This document shows positions 1 through 9,439 of a stretch of DNA of 64,000 bases, one piece after another; within the stretch, counting starts at the first letter, position 1; each line of letters begins with the position of its first letter. The position numbers and the translations under genes are program-made. Below the pieces are notes generated by a model, which searched no databases, was not told the origin of the DNA, and worked only from the letters and a program-made list of their open reading frames with translations. The DNA comes from an uncultured Clostridia bacterium (GTDB lineage: Bacteria; Bacillota; Clostridia; TANB77; CAG-465): positions 134,231-198,230 of the forward strand of contig CAKPEI010000003.1 of assembly GCA_934149365.1 (NCBI GenBank), in the 5' to 3' direction.

Positions 1-1
1 A

Positions 2-1669
2 AAAAGACAAGCGGTTACAAACCACGACAGAACAGTAATATCTATTAAAAGAGATATGGGTTCTGACAAAAAAATTAAAATAGATGATAAGGAGTATACT
101 CCTCAAGAGATATCAGCTATGTTACTTCAAAAATTAAAAGCTGATGCTGAAGGATATTTAGGAACAGCAGTAACTCAAGCAGTTATAACAGTTCCAGCAT
201 ACTTTAGTGACTCTCAAAGACAGGCAACTAAAGACGCAGGTAGAATAGCAGGCCTTGAAGTGCTAAGAATTATTAATGAGCCAACAGCTGCATCTTTGGC
301 ATATGGTTTAGATAAAGATGGCGACCAAAAGATAATGGTATATGACTTAGGTGGAGGAACATTTGATGTATCTATACTAGATATTGGTGATGGTGTATTT
401 GAAGTGTTATCAACAGCAGGTAATAACAAACTTGGTGGAGATGACTTCGATAACAGAATTATGGACTATTTAGTATCTGAATTTAAGAAAGATAATGGAA
501 TAGATTTATCTTCTGACAATATGGCTATGCAAAGACTTAAAGAAGCTGCAGAAAAAGCTAAAATTGAGCTTTCTTCAACTGCACAAGCACAAATTAATTT
601 GCCATTTATAACAGCAGATAGCACAGGTCCAAAACACTTAGATATAGTTTTAACAAAGGCAAAATTTGAAGAATTAATTGGTGACTTAGTAGAATCAACT
701 GTAGGACCAGTTAATCAAGCTATAAAAGATTCTGGTTTATCATTTGATAAAATAGATAAAGTGCTACTAGTTGGTGGTTCAACAAGAATACCTCTAGTAC
801 AAGAAACAGTTAAGAGAATAACTGGTAAAGAGCCATATAAAGGAATAAACCCAGATGAATGTGTTGCAGTTGGTGCTGCAATTCAAGGTGGTGTACTTAC
901 AGGAGAAGTTAAAGATTTAGTACTTCTTGACGTAACACCTTTATCACTTGGTATTGAAACTTATGGTGGTGTATTTACAAAACTTATTGAAAGAAATACA
1001 ACAATACCAGCTAAGAAATCACAAATATTCTCTACAGCTGCAGATGGTCAAACATCAGTAGAAGTTCACGTATTACAAGGTGAAAGAGAAATCGCTGCAT
1101 ACAATAAAACTCTAGGAAGATTTAGTTTAACTGGAATTCCACCAGCACCTAGAGGAGTACCACAAATTGAAGTATCATTCGATATAGATGCAAATGGTAT
1201 CGTTCATGTATCTGCAAAAGATATGGCTACAAATAATGAGCAAAAAATAGCTATAACAGCTAGCACAAATCTTACTGAAGAAGAAATCGATAAAGCTGTT
1301 AAAGAAGCTGAAGCACATGCTGCAGAAGATAAGAAGAGAAAAGAAGAAGTTGAAGCTAGAAACAATGCAGATTCATTAGTATACAACACAGAAAAGACAC
1401 TAAAAGAGTTAGAAGGTAAAATTTCTGATGAAGAAAAAGCAAAAGTTGAAGTTGAATTAAACAATGTTAAAAAAGCACTTGAAGGAACAGACGTAGAAGC
1501 TATTAAATCAGCGAGTGAAAAATTAACACAAGTATTCTATGAAATATCACAAAAATTATATGCTGATGCTCAAGCTGCTGCAGGAGCAAACGCTGATGCT
1601 AATGCTCAAGGCACAGAAAATGTAGTACATGATGCAGATTATAAAGTAGAAGATGATACAAAAGAATAA
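2..1669 (+). CDS. dnaK: Chaperone protein DnaK (Hsp70), 5' end outside the window
   Basis: ATP-dependent Hsp70 chaperone that folds and protects cytosolic proteins with DnaJ and GrpE. The reading frame is open from base 2, upstream of the first ATG at 56, and encodes the DnaK segment KRQAVTN.DRTV, so the gene enters the window already in progress and lacks roughly its first 45-50 residues. Visible signatures are the phosphate-binding VYDLGGGTFDVS, the VLLVGGSTRIPLV motif, the interdomain linker DLVLLDVTPLSLG, the substrate-binding domain (GIPPAPRGVPQIEV) and a charged lid ending in VEDDTKE. It lies 74 bp upstream of dnaJ on the same strand, the classical arrangement. Whether a CIRCE/HrcA operator controls it cannot be judged here. 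Confidence 0.98.
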   Translation, partial: KRQAVTNHDRTVISIKRDMGSDKKIKIDDKEYTPQEISAMLLQKLKADAEGYLGTAVTQAVITVPAYFSDSQRQATKDAGRIAGLEVLRIINEPTAASLAYGLDKDGDQKIMVYDLGGGTFDVSILDIGDGVFEVLSTAGNNKLGGDDFDNRIMDYLVSEFKKDNGIDLSSDNMAMQRLKEAAEKAKIELSSTAQAQINLPFITADSTGPKHLDIVLTKAKFEELIGDLVESTVGPVNQAIKDSGLSFDKIDKVLLVGGSTRIPLVQETVKRITGKEPYKGINPDECVAVGAAIQGGVLTGEVKDLVLLDVTPLSLGIETYGGVFTKLIERNTTIPAKKSQIFSTAADGQTSVEVHVLQGEREIAAYNKTLGRFSLTGIPPAPRGVPQIEVSFDIDANGIVHVSAKDMATNNEQKIAITASTNLTEEEIDKAVKEAEAHAAEDKKRKEEVEARNNADSLVYNTEKTLKELEGKISDEEKAKVEVELNNVKKALEGTDVEAIKSASEKLTQVFYEISQKLYADAQAAAGANADANAQGTENVVHDADYKVEDDTKE

Positions 1670-1690
1670 TGTAGTTATATATTAGTTTTA

Positions 1691-1720
1691 GGCGGGTATA
1701 AAGTCTTTGCTTTTCCCGCC
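1691..1720 (+). promoter_or_regulatory. Hairpin between dnaK and dnaJ
   Basis: An inverted repeat GGCGGG/CCCGCC, with an inner AAAG/CUUU pairing, sits in the 74-bp dnaK-dnaJ gap. It is strikingly GC-rich for this sequence. No T tract follows, so it is more likely an mRNA processing or stability element, or a weak attenuator setting the dnaK:dnaJ ratio, than a true terminator. That role is inference. Confidence 0.55.
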
Positions 1721-1743
1721 TCATTACTAAGAAAGGAAAAAGT

Positions 1744-2895
1744 ATGAGTAAAAGAGATTACTACGAAGTGTTAGGTGTTTCTAAAAATGCTACTCCGGAA
1801 GAAATTAAAAAGGCATATAGAAAAAAAGCCAAAGAATTCCATCCAGATAGTTATACTGGTGATGATAAGAAAGCTGCAGAAGAAAAATTTAAAGAAGCAA
1901 GTGAAGCTTATAGTGTCCTTTCAGACCAAAATAAAAAAGCACAGTATGACAGATTTGGTCATGGCTTTGAAAATGCTGGCTATGGAGGTGCAGGAGCAGG
2001 TGGCTTTGATTTTTCTGGCTTCTCATCAGGTGGAATGGGCTTTGATATAGACTTAGATGACATTTTAGGAAGTGTTTTTGGTGGTTCATTTGGTGGCTTT
2101 TCATCTGGACGTAAGAAAAAAGGCCCTACAAAAGGTGCTGATTTAAGATATAATATGAAACTTACTTTTGAAGAAGCTGTTTTTGGATGCTCTAAAGAAA
2201 TAAATATAACTAGAAATGAGACTTGTCCTGATTGTCATGGCTCTGGTGCTAAAAAAGGTACAATAGAAGTTAAGTGTGAAGATTGTAATGGAACAGGTAG
2301 AATTCAAGTAACACAAAATACTATAATGGGTTCTTTTTCTACTGTTAAAACTTGTGAAAAATGTGGCGGTGAAGGTAAATATAACCCTAACCCATGTGAT
2401 ACATGTTCTGGAACAGGTACTGTGAGAAAATCTAGAAAGATTGAGATTACTATACCAAAAGGAATTGATAATGGGCAAGCAATTTCACTTTCATCAGAGG
2501 GAGATGCCGGAAGAAAAGGTGGACCTGCAGGTGACTTGTTTGTAGTAGTTACTGTAATGCCACATAAGGTGTTTAAAAGAAGAGGAAATGATATTTGCCT
2601 AGATTTAAAAATACCTTTTGTTAAAGCTACTTTAGGTGGTAAAGTAATGGTACCTACACTAGAGGGAGACTGTGAATTTAGCATTCCAGAAGGTACTCAA
2701 CCTGGTGCTGTATTTAATATAAAAAATAAAGGGGTACCTAGTTTAAGAACACACGCAAGAGGAGATTTAGAATTTAAAGTTGAAATAGAAGTTCCAAAGA
2801 AACTTAATGATAAACAAAAAGAAGCTCTTAGACAATTTGCAGAAGCATCAAATGAAGAAGTAAATAAAAAGAAAGGCTTTTGGGAGAAAAAATAA
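1744..2895 (+). CDS. dnaJ: Chaperone protein DnaJ (Hsp40)
   Basis: Co-chaperone that delivers substrates to DnaK and stimulates its ATPase. The 383-residue protein has the full type I layout: J domain (residues 1-70) with the HPD motif at 33-35, a Gly/Phe-rich linker (about 73-125), four CxxCxGxG-type zinc motifs (CPDCHGSG, CEDCNGTG, CEKCGGEG, CDTCSGTG) and the C-terminal substrate-binding domain. Length is normal for the family. It follows dnaK and is followed after 2 bp by rsmE, so the three are probably co-transcribed. Confidence 0.98.
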   Translation: MSKRDYYEVLGVSKNATPEEIKKAYRKKAKEFHPDSYTGDDKKAAEEKFKEASEAYSVLSDQNKKAQYDRFGHGFENAGYGGAGAGGFDFSGFSSGGMGFDIDLDDILGSVFGGSFGGFSSGRKKKGPTKGADLRYNMKLTFEEAVFGCSKEINITRNETCPDCHGSGAKKGTIEVKCEDCNGTGRIQVTQNTIMGSFSTVKTCEKCGGEGKYNPNPCDTCSGTGTVRKSRKIEITIPKGIDNGQAISLSSEGDAGRKGGPAGDLFVVVTVMPHKVFKRRGNDICLDLKIPFVKATLGGKVMVPTLEGDCEFSIPEGTQPGAVFNIKNKGVPSLRTHARGDLEFKVEIEVPKKLNDKQKEALRQFAEASNEEVNKKKGFWEKK

Positions 2896-2897
2896 CT

Positions 2898-3650
2898 ATG
2901 GCAAGAAGATTTTTTGTTGATGAAGAAAATATTAAATTAGATGGAGAAAACATTAATGTGATTGGAAATGAAGTACATCACATTAATGTTTTGCGCCATA
3001 AAGTAGGGGACATTATAAAAATAAATGAGTATGATGTTGAAATTACTGATATAAGCCAAAATGAGATTAACGGTAAAATATTGGGTAAAGACATTGAAAA
3101 TCAACTAAGTAAATACAAACTCACATTATATCAGTCATATATTAAATCTGATAAAATGGAATATGTGGTACAAAAAGCTATAGAGCTTGGCGTAAATAAC
3201 ATAGTACCATTTTTATCGAAGAATTGTGTTGTAAAGTTAGATGAAAAGGACAAACTAAAAAAGAGCCAAAGGCTAAATAAAATATCTTTGGAAGCTTCAA
3301 AACAATGTGGAAGACCAGATATAGTAAAAGTAGAAGATGTTTTAAATATATCAAGCATAGATTTTATAGATTCTTTAAATAAAAATGATTATAACATACT
3401 TGCTTATGAAAAAAGTAATAACAGTTTAAAGCAAGCTATGAATAGTATATTAAAAGGAAGTAAATCAACTGGTAAAATGATTAGTATAGGAGTTATAATT
3501 GGTCCAGAAGGTGGGTTCGATAAAAGCGATATAGATATACTAAATAAAGCAAATAATATGATAGAAGTGAGTTTGGGAACCAATATACTTCGTGCTGAAA
3601 CAGCTAGTCTTAATTTATTATCTATTATAAATTATGAATTTAATGAGTAA
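2898..3650 (+). CDS. rsmE: 16S rRNA m3U1498 methyltransferase RsmE
   Basis: SAM-dependent SPOUT-class methyltransferase that modifies U1498 of 16S rRNA. The 250-residue protein begins MARRFFVDEEN, typical of RsmE, and carries the C-terminal knot motifs GVIIGPEGGFD and LGTNILRAETAS that bind SAM. An in-frame TTG lies upstream at 2880 inside dnaJ; the ATG at 2898 is preferred because a GGGAG ribosome binding site (2882-2886) precedes it and because of the family N-terminus. Occurrence downstream of dnaJ is common in Firmicutes. A strong terminator follows. Confidence 0.96.
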   Translation: MARRFFVDEENIKLDGENINVIGNEVHHINVLRHKVGDIIKINEYDVEITDISQNEINGKILGKDIENQLSKYKLTLYQSYIKSDKMEYVVQKAIELGVNNIVPFLSKNCVVKLDEKDKLKKSQRLNKISLEASKQCGRPDIVKVEDVLNISSIDFIDSLNKNDYNILAYEKSNNSLKQAMNSILKGSKSTGKMISIGVIIGPEGGFDKSDIDILNKANNMIEVSLGTNILRAETASLNLLSIINYEFNE

Positions 3651-3657
3651 AAGATTA

Positions 3658-3720
3658 CGTATTTGTTACAAAAATATAACAAATACGCAATTTTACTTTT
3701 TTTTCGTTTTTTTTTAATGA
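3658..3720 (+). terminator. Rho-independent terminator after rsmE
   Basis: Perfect 11-bp inverted repeat (3658-3668 with 3677-3687, 8-nt loop) followed within about 10 nt by long T runs. It ends the dnaK-dnaJ-rsmE transcript. Confidence 0.9.
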
Positions 3721-3784
3721 AATATGATATAATTGTATATATTCAAATGAAATATTTAATAAACACGTTAAGGAGAGAAGTTAT

Positions 3785-6056
3785 ATGAATAAAAGTAAAG
3801 GAATTTCATTAATTGTGCTGGTTATAACTATTATAGTTATGATTATACTAGCAGCATCCATTATACTTTCAATAAGTAATAGTGGACTTATAGGTAAAGC
3901 AAGTGAGGGAACTTTTAAGAATGATTTAAGAGCAGCTCAAGAAGAGCTTCAAGTATACATTCAAAACCAAAAACTTGCAGATAGTTCATACGACCCAAGT
4001 GTTTTATTTGCTACGGCGGATACTTTAGAATATGATGGTGTAAAAATTAAAAATTCAAAACGGTGCAAATGGAACTATTATGGATGTTATTCCGAGTTTA
4101 AAATCTTATCTAAAAAGAAAAGTCAGAGTTACAAGAGGTGAACTGGAATATAGAGGCGATGGCGTGAATGATAATGGAATTGCCACATCAGAAGAAGATG
4201 AGAATTATAGAAACTGGGCAAGTGATATAGGAGTAAAGACGAAAATTCAGAAAGGATATATATTTAGTTCCAAAAAACTATTATCTAGTGAATATGCTCT
4301 TTCATTTATAAAGGGAACAACTTTAGAGATACCTACAGATCCAGTAGTAAAAATAATTGGCGCTAATGCATATTATAACGCAGGACTTACAAGTGTAAAA
4401 CTTTCCTCTGATGTTTTAACAATAGAGGCAGATGCCTTTAGAAGTAACAGTTTACTTACATCTGTTAATTTTAACAATTCTTTAGTAACAATAGGTGCAA
4501 ATGCATTTTTAGGTTGTTCAAAACTAACGACGATAGATTTGCCTAAAACATTAACAACAATAAATTCTTCTGCATTTCAAAGTTGTTCAGGGTTAAAAGA
4601 AGTTACATTGCCAGATTCACTTACTACATTGGGAACATATACATTTTATGGCTGTACTTCAATGCAAAAGGTTACTTTAGCAAAGAATTTGAGTGCAATA
4701 GGAAATTACACTTTCTATAATTGTAAGGCTTTAACAACAATAAATTGGCCTGCTAATATTCAAACTAATAAATTAACAATAGGTGAAAACGCATTTAATA
4801 GCTGTATAGGTTTAACAGGAAAATTAGTTATTCCAGAAGGAGTTACTAAAATTTCAGCAAGTGCTTTTGCAAATTGTACAGGAATAACAGAAGTTGTTCT
4901 TCCATCTACTCTTACAGAGCTAGGAACAGGTGCTTTCTCAGGTTGTAAAAATTTAGCAAAGATAAATATACCATCTTCTGTAACAACTTTAGGATATAAT
5001 GTATTTAATAATTGCACTAATTTAACAGATATTACATATGAAGGAAGCAACTATGTAGTAGAAAACGGAATAATGTACGATGCAGCTAAAACTAAAATAG
5101 CTACTATACTAAAAGCTCCTACAGGAACTGTAACAATACCAGCTACAGTAACAACGATTGATGCTGCAACATTAAGAACTATGCTTTCAACAGCAACCAT
5201 TGAATTTGCAGCTGGAAATTCAAAATATATGACAGACAATGGTTCAATATATATTAAAGATTCAAATGGAAATCCATCAAACCTAGTTTTGTATAACGGA
5301 ACAGGAACAAGCTATAATGCACCAAGTACATTAAAAGAAATAACAGCATATGCGTTTAATGTAAAAGGTTCAGGACTTACAAGTGTTAGTATAGCAAGTT
5401 CAGGTGTTACTACTTTAAAAGGATATTCATTTACTGGTTGTAAAAACTTAACAACATTAAGTTTAAATAACGGAATAACATCTATAGAAAATTATGCGTT
5501 AAGTGGACTTTCTAAACTTTCTAGTTTGACACTTCCAACTGGAGTTAAATCACTTTCAACGTACATATTATTTGGTTGTTCTAATTTAAAAACAATAAAT
5601 GTTGGAGCTGATATTACTAATCTTACTTTCCAATTTGCATATAATAGTGGATTAACAACTATTAATTTTGCATCTGGAAGTAAATATAAGCAACAGGATA
5701 AATATATACTTACAGCAGATGGAAAAACACTAATTTATATGCTAGGTAATAATACAGCAAATGTTTCAATTCCAAGTGGTGTTGAAACGATAGCAAGTTA
5801 TGCATTTTATTACAAGTCAGCAATGAAAACAGTGTCATTACCATCTACATTGAAGACAATACAAGGTAATGCGTTTGCAGGATGTTCAAATCTTCAAAGT
5901 ATATCAATTCCATCAAGCATAACATCAATAGGTGGAAGTGTATTTGCAAGTTGTACTTCTCTTACAAGAATAAGTGTAGATAAAATTACAGATTCTGTAT
6001 CAGGGGCACCTTGGGGAGCACCATATGGACTTAGAATAGTTGATTGGAGCGAGTAA
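3785..6056 (+). CDS. Prepilin-headed, leucine-rich-repeat (BspA-like) surface protein; frame changes +1 at 4061
   Basis: Predicted cell-surface adhesin-type protein. Residues 1-30 are a prepilin-like leader (KSKG, then ISLIVLVITIIVM), lacking the Glu+5 of classical type IV pilins. After a helical segment (about 30-65) the rest, from about 130 on, is a series of LRR_5/BspA-type repeats (pattern: aF.gCs.L..i.lP..l..I) ending in WSE. The 2272-nt span is 757 codons plus one base: translation from 3785 runs out of frame at about 4061 and continues in the +1 frame. Both parts join into one plausible protein (KIKNSK then GANGTIMDVIPSL). The shift point is an in-frame CGG whose C is the extra base. 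Good AAGGAG ribosome binding site and a TATAAT at 3730. Either a decayed gene, an indel error, or a recoded gene; see findings. Confidence 0.8.
4061..4063 (+). other. CGG codon at a +1 frame change (site 1)
   Basis: Zero-frame codons are TCA AAA CGG TGC. Skipping the C at 4061 gives GGT GCA AAT GGA, which continues as the downstream LRR protein. One of five such sites in the window. Confidence 0.7.
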
Positions 6057-6076
6057 TTATATATAGAATATTTTTA

Positions 6077-6108
6077 AACAAGGTGATGTAATGTCACCTT
6101 GTTTTTTT
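6077..6108 (+). terminator. Rho-independent terminator
   Basis: 10-bp perfect stem (AACAAGGTGA with TCACCTTGTT), 7-nt loop, then a T run. It separates the LRR gene from the carboxypeptidase gene. Confidence 0.9.
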
Positions 6109-6140
6109 GCATACAATTACTTTAGAGGTGCAAAAATATA

Positions 6141-7307
6141 ATGGGAAAAATTATGGAAAAAGTAAGGGTATGTATGCTTTTTATGGTTATATATATGGCT
6201 ATATTTTGCGATATATGGGCTGATACCAAAAATGTAGATGATGTTAAAATATCATCTCCTTCTGCTATAGTTATAGATGCTTTAAATGGAAGAGTACTGT
6301 ACGAAAAGGATGGATATTCCAAAAGAAATATTGCAAGTCTTACCAAAATTATGACGGCCATTGTTACAGTAGAAAATGTAAAATTAGATGAAGTAGTAAC
6401 TATAAAAACAGGATCAAATAGTATTGGTGGATCTACTATAGGAATGAAAAAGGGTGATGAAATAACAGTTAGAGCTTTAATGTATGGCATGCTTATGGAA
6501 TCTGGCAATGACTGTGCCTATGCTTTGGCAGAATATGTTGGTGGAAATATTGAAACCTTTGCTAAATTAATGACAGAAAAGGCCGAGAAGATAGGTGCAA
6601 AATCTTCCAGTTTTAAAAATCCGCATGGTTTAGATGTAGAAGGACATTATAGCAGTGCATATGATATGGCTTTAATTACTAGATATGCATTAAATAATCA
6701 AGTTATAAATGAAATAGTTGGAACAAATAGTATAGCTGTGCAGTTTGGAAAGACAGTTAAAAATTTTTCAAATACTAATAGATTACTTAGAACATATAGT
6801 TTCGCAGACGGAGTGAAAACTGGTTTTACAAATGGAGCAAATCGCTGCCTTATAGCTTCTGCCACAAAAGATGATTTAAGGGTTATTGCAGTTGTACTTG
6901 GAGCAGAGACGACAGATATACGCTTTAATGATGCAAAATCACTTCTAGAATATGCATTAGCTAATTATTCTGTAAAAGATATATCTAAAAATATGAATTG
7001 GTATATAAACATTCCAATATATAAAGGAAAAGATAGTAAATATGAAAGGTATATCACAAGAGAAATGAAAGCAGTTTTAACAGATGAAGAATTTGAAAAA
7101 ATATACATAAAGCAAACAATTTTACCAGTTATATCAGCTCCAATATATAAAGGATATAAATTAGGAGAAGTAGAAATGTATGTAGATAATGAAAAAATAT
7201 ATAGTGAAGAAATATTTTTAGAAAAAGACCTATTAAAAAAGAAGCCGCTAGATTATATGATAAACGGAATAAAGAATATGTTTAACGTAAAAGTACATTT
7301 GATATAG
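6141..7307 (+). CDS. D-alanyl-D-alanine carboxypeptidase (PBP5/DacF type, peptidase S11)
   Basis: Penicillin-binding D,D-carboxypeptidase that trims the terminal D-Ala from peptidoglycan stem peptides outside the membrane. An N-terminal hydrophobic signal (about residues 9-26) ends near WADTK. The three active-site motifs are present and well spaced: SLTK (Ser66, Lys69), SGN (121-123) and KTG (226-228). The C-terminal part resembles the PBP5 stalk. The 388-residue length is normal for the family. Ribosome binding site AGAGGTG precedes ATG 6141; an alternative ATG lies at 6153. The gene stands alone between two surface-protein genes. Confidence 0.93.
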   Translation: MGKIMEKVRVCMLFMVIYMAIFCDIWADTKNVDDVKISSPSAIVIDALNGRVLYEKDGYSKRNIASLTKIMTAIVTVENVKLDEVVTIKTGSNSIGGSTIGMKKGDEITVRALMYGMLMESGNDCAYALAEYVGGNIETFAKLMTEKAEKIGAKSSSFKNPHGLDVEGHYSSAYDMALITRYALNNQVINEIVGTNSIAVQFGKTVKNFSNTNRLLRTYSFADGVKTGFTNGANRCLIASATKDDLRVIAVVLGAETTDIRFNDAKSLLEYALANYSVKDISKNMNWYINIPIYKGKDSKYERYITREMKAVLTDEEFEKIYIKQTILPVISAPIYKGYKLGEVEMYVDNEKIYSEEIFLEKDLLKKKPLDYMINGIKNMFNVKVHLI

Positions 7308-7352
7308 TAAAATATTACAGAAAAATTACAAATAAATAAAATACAAAAAATG

Positions 7353-7407
7353 TTGAAAAAAGGATATAAAGTTAGTTATACAGCAAAAAAAGTATAGCTA
7401 ACTTTTT
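7353..7407 (+). promoter_or_regulatory. Remnant of the prepilin-gene leader: -35 box joined to the attenuator hairpin
   Basis: The sequence keeps the TTGAAA -35 context (7353-7358) and the hairpin AAAGTTAGTTATAC/GTATAGCTAACTTT (7368-7381 with 7392-7405, T tract) seen upstream of the prepilin-like genes at 21471 and 47477. The intervening roughly 180 nt, including the -10 box, the short ORF and the first stem, are missing. The rest of the 275-nt gap (7408-7582) matches the 47 kb leader only in part (CAATTGCAAAAtTTA.AGCAATGTG). Confidence 0.65.
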
Positions 7408-7582
7408 GCGTTCTAAGTAAGGTATAGACATTATAGTAAATCATCTAAAATATATACATGATTGGTATATGGAAAAAATATAAGAAAGTGTGTAAATAAG
7501 TAAAAAAACAATTGCAAAATTTAAAGCAATGTGAAATAATATGTATATGTTAAAATTGTTCAAGGAAAATGGAGGTAAAAAT

Positions 7583-8741
7583 ATGAGAACAAAAGAAAAA
7601 ACAAAGAAGCGGAATATCACTGATAGTACTAGTAATAACAATAATTGTAATGATAATACTAGCAGCCGCAATAATATTATCACTATCAAATAGTGGAATA
7701 ATATCAAAAGCAAATAAAGCAAAAACAGATAGTGATAATGCAAATTTAAAAGAGTATGTAAACACATTAAGAGCAGAATGGGAGTTAATGACAGCAGAAG
7801 AAAGAACAGAAAGTGGAGCTGCAACTTTTGAGGACTATGCAAATAAAAAGCTAGCTGATAATGGCTATAAACAAAGATTGTCAGAGGATGGAATACTTAT
7901 GAATGAAGCTGCAGCAGCGGCACTAAAAGAAGGAATAAAAGTGGGCGATGTAGTAACTGGTTACACAGTAAAAGCAACTACATATACAACAAGTGGAGAA
8001 GAAAATACATGTGATCCGGACAACTACACTGAAACAACCCCACAACCAAACACAGTAACAACAAATACTTCAGTAACGTGGAAGTATTTGGGAATAAATG
8101 ATAATGGAGAAATAGAGATAATAGCAGATTTAGGAACAACAGCTGTTGCAGCAAATACAAAAGTAGCATTAGGAGGAAAAGGAGGCTATTTAAAAGGTCC
8201 AGAAATGTTAAATATTGTATGTGATAAGTTATACTCAGTGGATGGAAAAGGAACAGCAAGGAGTATGAATATGGAAGATGTGATAGGTATACTTGAATAC
8301 AATGGCCCAAAAGGAAAATACTTTTTAGATACAAATGAAATAGAAACAGATAAGCCATTAACAATAGGTGAAATAGGAAATGTATCTGGTTCAACACCTG
8401 ATGGGAAGAACATAGAAACGTACAAAGTAGATTACTACGATATAGATAAGACGAATCATTCAAGCAGAATAACTAATAATACATCAAGAAAAGACTTAGT
8501 ATATCAAACGAATCAATATTGGGTTGCCTCTCATTGTCCGGTAGTTCTAATAAACAATGGTACTGGTAATGTGGAATTTAGCATACGTAGTGTCAATTCT
8601 AGTTCTGTGGGAGTTACTAATATGTTCCACTCGTTTAATAGCTCAAATTATGATACTTTTGTACCGCGCCCTGTAGTTACGTTAAACTCTAATGTTAAAC
8701 TAACACCAAATGCAGATAAAACAGAATGGGCAATAAGTTAG
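7583..8741 (+). CDS. Prepilin-like surface protein with lectin-like variable C-terminus; frame changes +1 at 7610
   Basis: A ribosome binding site GGAGG (7571) fixes the start at 7583, but that frame stops after about 30 codons. One base out of frame the expected protein appears: GISLIVLVITIIVMIILAA, a helical body (KANKAKTDSDNANLKEYV), then a beta-rich domain ending RPVVTLNSNVKLTPNADK. The span is 386 codons plus one base. The frame change falls at CGG 7610, exactly where the Gly before the prepilin-peptidase cleavage site is expected. It is a close paralogue of the gene at 47477, which carries the same break. Because its leader has lost the -10 region it may also be poorly transcribed. It could be a silent copy, a pseudogene, or a recoded gene. 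Confidence 0.75.
7610..7612 (+). other. CGG codon at a +1 frame change (site 2)
   Basis: Zero-frame codons ACA AAG AAG CGG AAT; skipping C7610 gives GGA ATA TCA CTG (Gly-Ile-Ser-Leu), the start of the conserved prepilin helix. Confidence 0.7.
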
Positions 8742-8762
8742 AGATTCAATATTTTATATATG

Positions 8763-8797
8763 CTACACAGTCATTTTTATCTGTGTAGTTGCCTTTT
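8763..8797 (+). terminator. Probable terminator
   Basis: 8-bp perfect stem CTACACAG/CTGTGTAG with a 10-nt loop, followed by a T-rich stretch (TTGCCTTTT). It ends the prepilin-like gene. Confidence 0.7.
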
Positions 8798-8856
8798 ATC
8801 TTATTATGTAATAAGGAGAAGGAATGATATAACTTAAATGTTTTAATTTACATAAT

Positions 8857-8885
8857 TTGACTTTGTAAGCGATTTATGATAGAAT
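8857..8885 (+). promoter_or_regulatory. Sigma-A promoter
   Basis: TTGACT (8857-8862), 17-bp spacer, TAGAAT (8880-8885), 63 bp upstream of the 8948 gene. Its -35 box is identical to that of the next gene. Confidence 0.75.
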
Positions 8886-8947
8886 ACTTCTTGATTAATG
8901 ATATTCATAAATTTTAAAAAATAATTTTTCTAATAGGAGGAAATACT

Positions 8948-9298
8948 ATGTTAAATGTAGCTATGAATGAGGAGTTTGGAGTTATTTTGGAGCAGATAAT
9001 TAAAAAGCCAAAATGCAGATATTTTTTCTCAGATGAGCGGGTGAGCGCACTTTCCAAAAATGCATATTATGCAAAAAATGATGCTAATGTAAATGGTGAA
9101 CATCTTCAGATTATTGAACTTCGGGATGATGAAGATAAAAGCATCGTCATTAAATTTTCAAGTAAGAAGGAAACAATTACAAACGTGAGAATAAATGAAG
9201 GAAAAGTACAAGGCTATGAGCTTATATCTATACTTTTACCTGATGGCAATAAAATCAAACCGAAATTAGATAGCCATGAGCTTGTTATAGTTATGTAA
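8948..9298 (+). CDS. Hypothetical protein, 116 aa, atypical codon use
   Basis: No family recognised. The protein is a mixed, mostly polar sequence without signal peptide, membrane helix or metal motif; the C-terminal half alternates charged beta-like stretches (LQIIELRDDEDKSIVIKF). It has its own promoter, an AGGAGG ribosome binding site at 8936 and a terminator, so it is a real single-gene unit. It uses CGG for Arg twice (9038, 9122), which the surrounding core genes never do in a continuous frame, and is richer in G/C at third positions. With the next gene it looks like an acquired pair. A regulator or adaptor of the adjacent protease is possible but unproven. Confidence 0.75.
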   Translation: MLNVAMNEEFGVILEQIIKKPKCRYFFSDERVSALSKNAYYAKNDANVNGEHLQIIELRDDEDKSIVIKFSSKKETITNVRINEGKVQGYELISILLPDGNKIKPKLDSHELVIVM

Positions 9299-9309
9299 AA
9301 AACAAAAGG

Positions 9310-9343
9310 TGCTAGTTATTAATTTAACTAGCATTCTTTTTTT
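9310..9343 (+). terminator. Rho-independent terminator
   Basis: 8-bp stem TGCTAGTT/AACTAGCA followed by a T-rich run ending in seven T. Confidence 0.85.
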
Positions 9344-9353
9344 GTATGTGATA

Positions 9354-9382
9354 TTGACTTTTCATAGATACGGTTGTATAAT
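9354..9382 (+). promoter_or_regulatory. Sigma-A promoter of the Clp-M41 gene
   Basis: TTGACT (9354-9359), 17-bp spacer, perfect TATAAT (9377-9382), followed by a 57-nt leader to the start codon. Confidence 0.85.
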
Positions 9383-9439
9383 CTTGCCTAGAAAAGGAAC
9401 ATAATTAATCATTAATTAATGAATAAGGAGGTTAAAAAT

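Noticed and set aside
214..1464. Minus-strand open frames inside dnaK and many similar ones elsewhere
   Set aside because: They are antisense shadows of well-identified genes, rich in Ser/Phe/Leu, without ribosome binding sites.
7650..8741. Starting the first prepilin-like protein at ATG 7650
   Set aside because: No ribosome binding site, and it would remove the cleavage-site Gly and half of the membrane helix.
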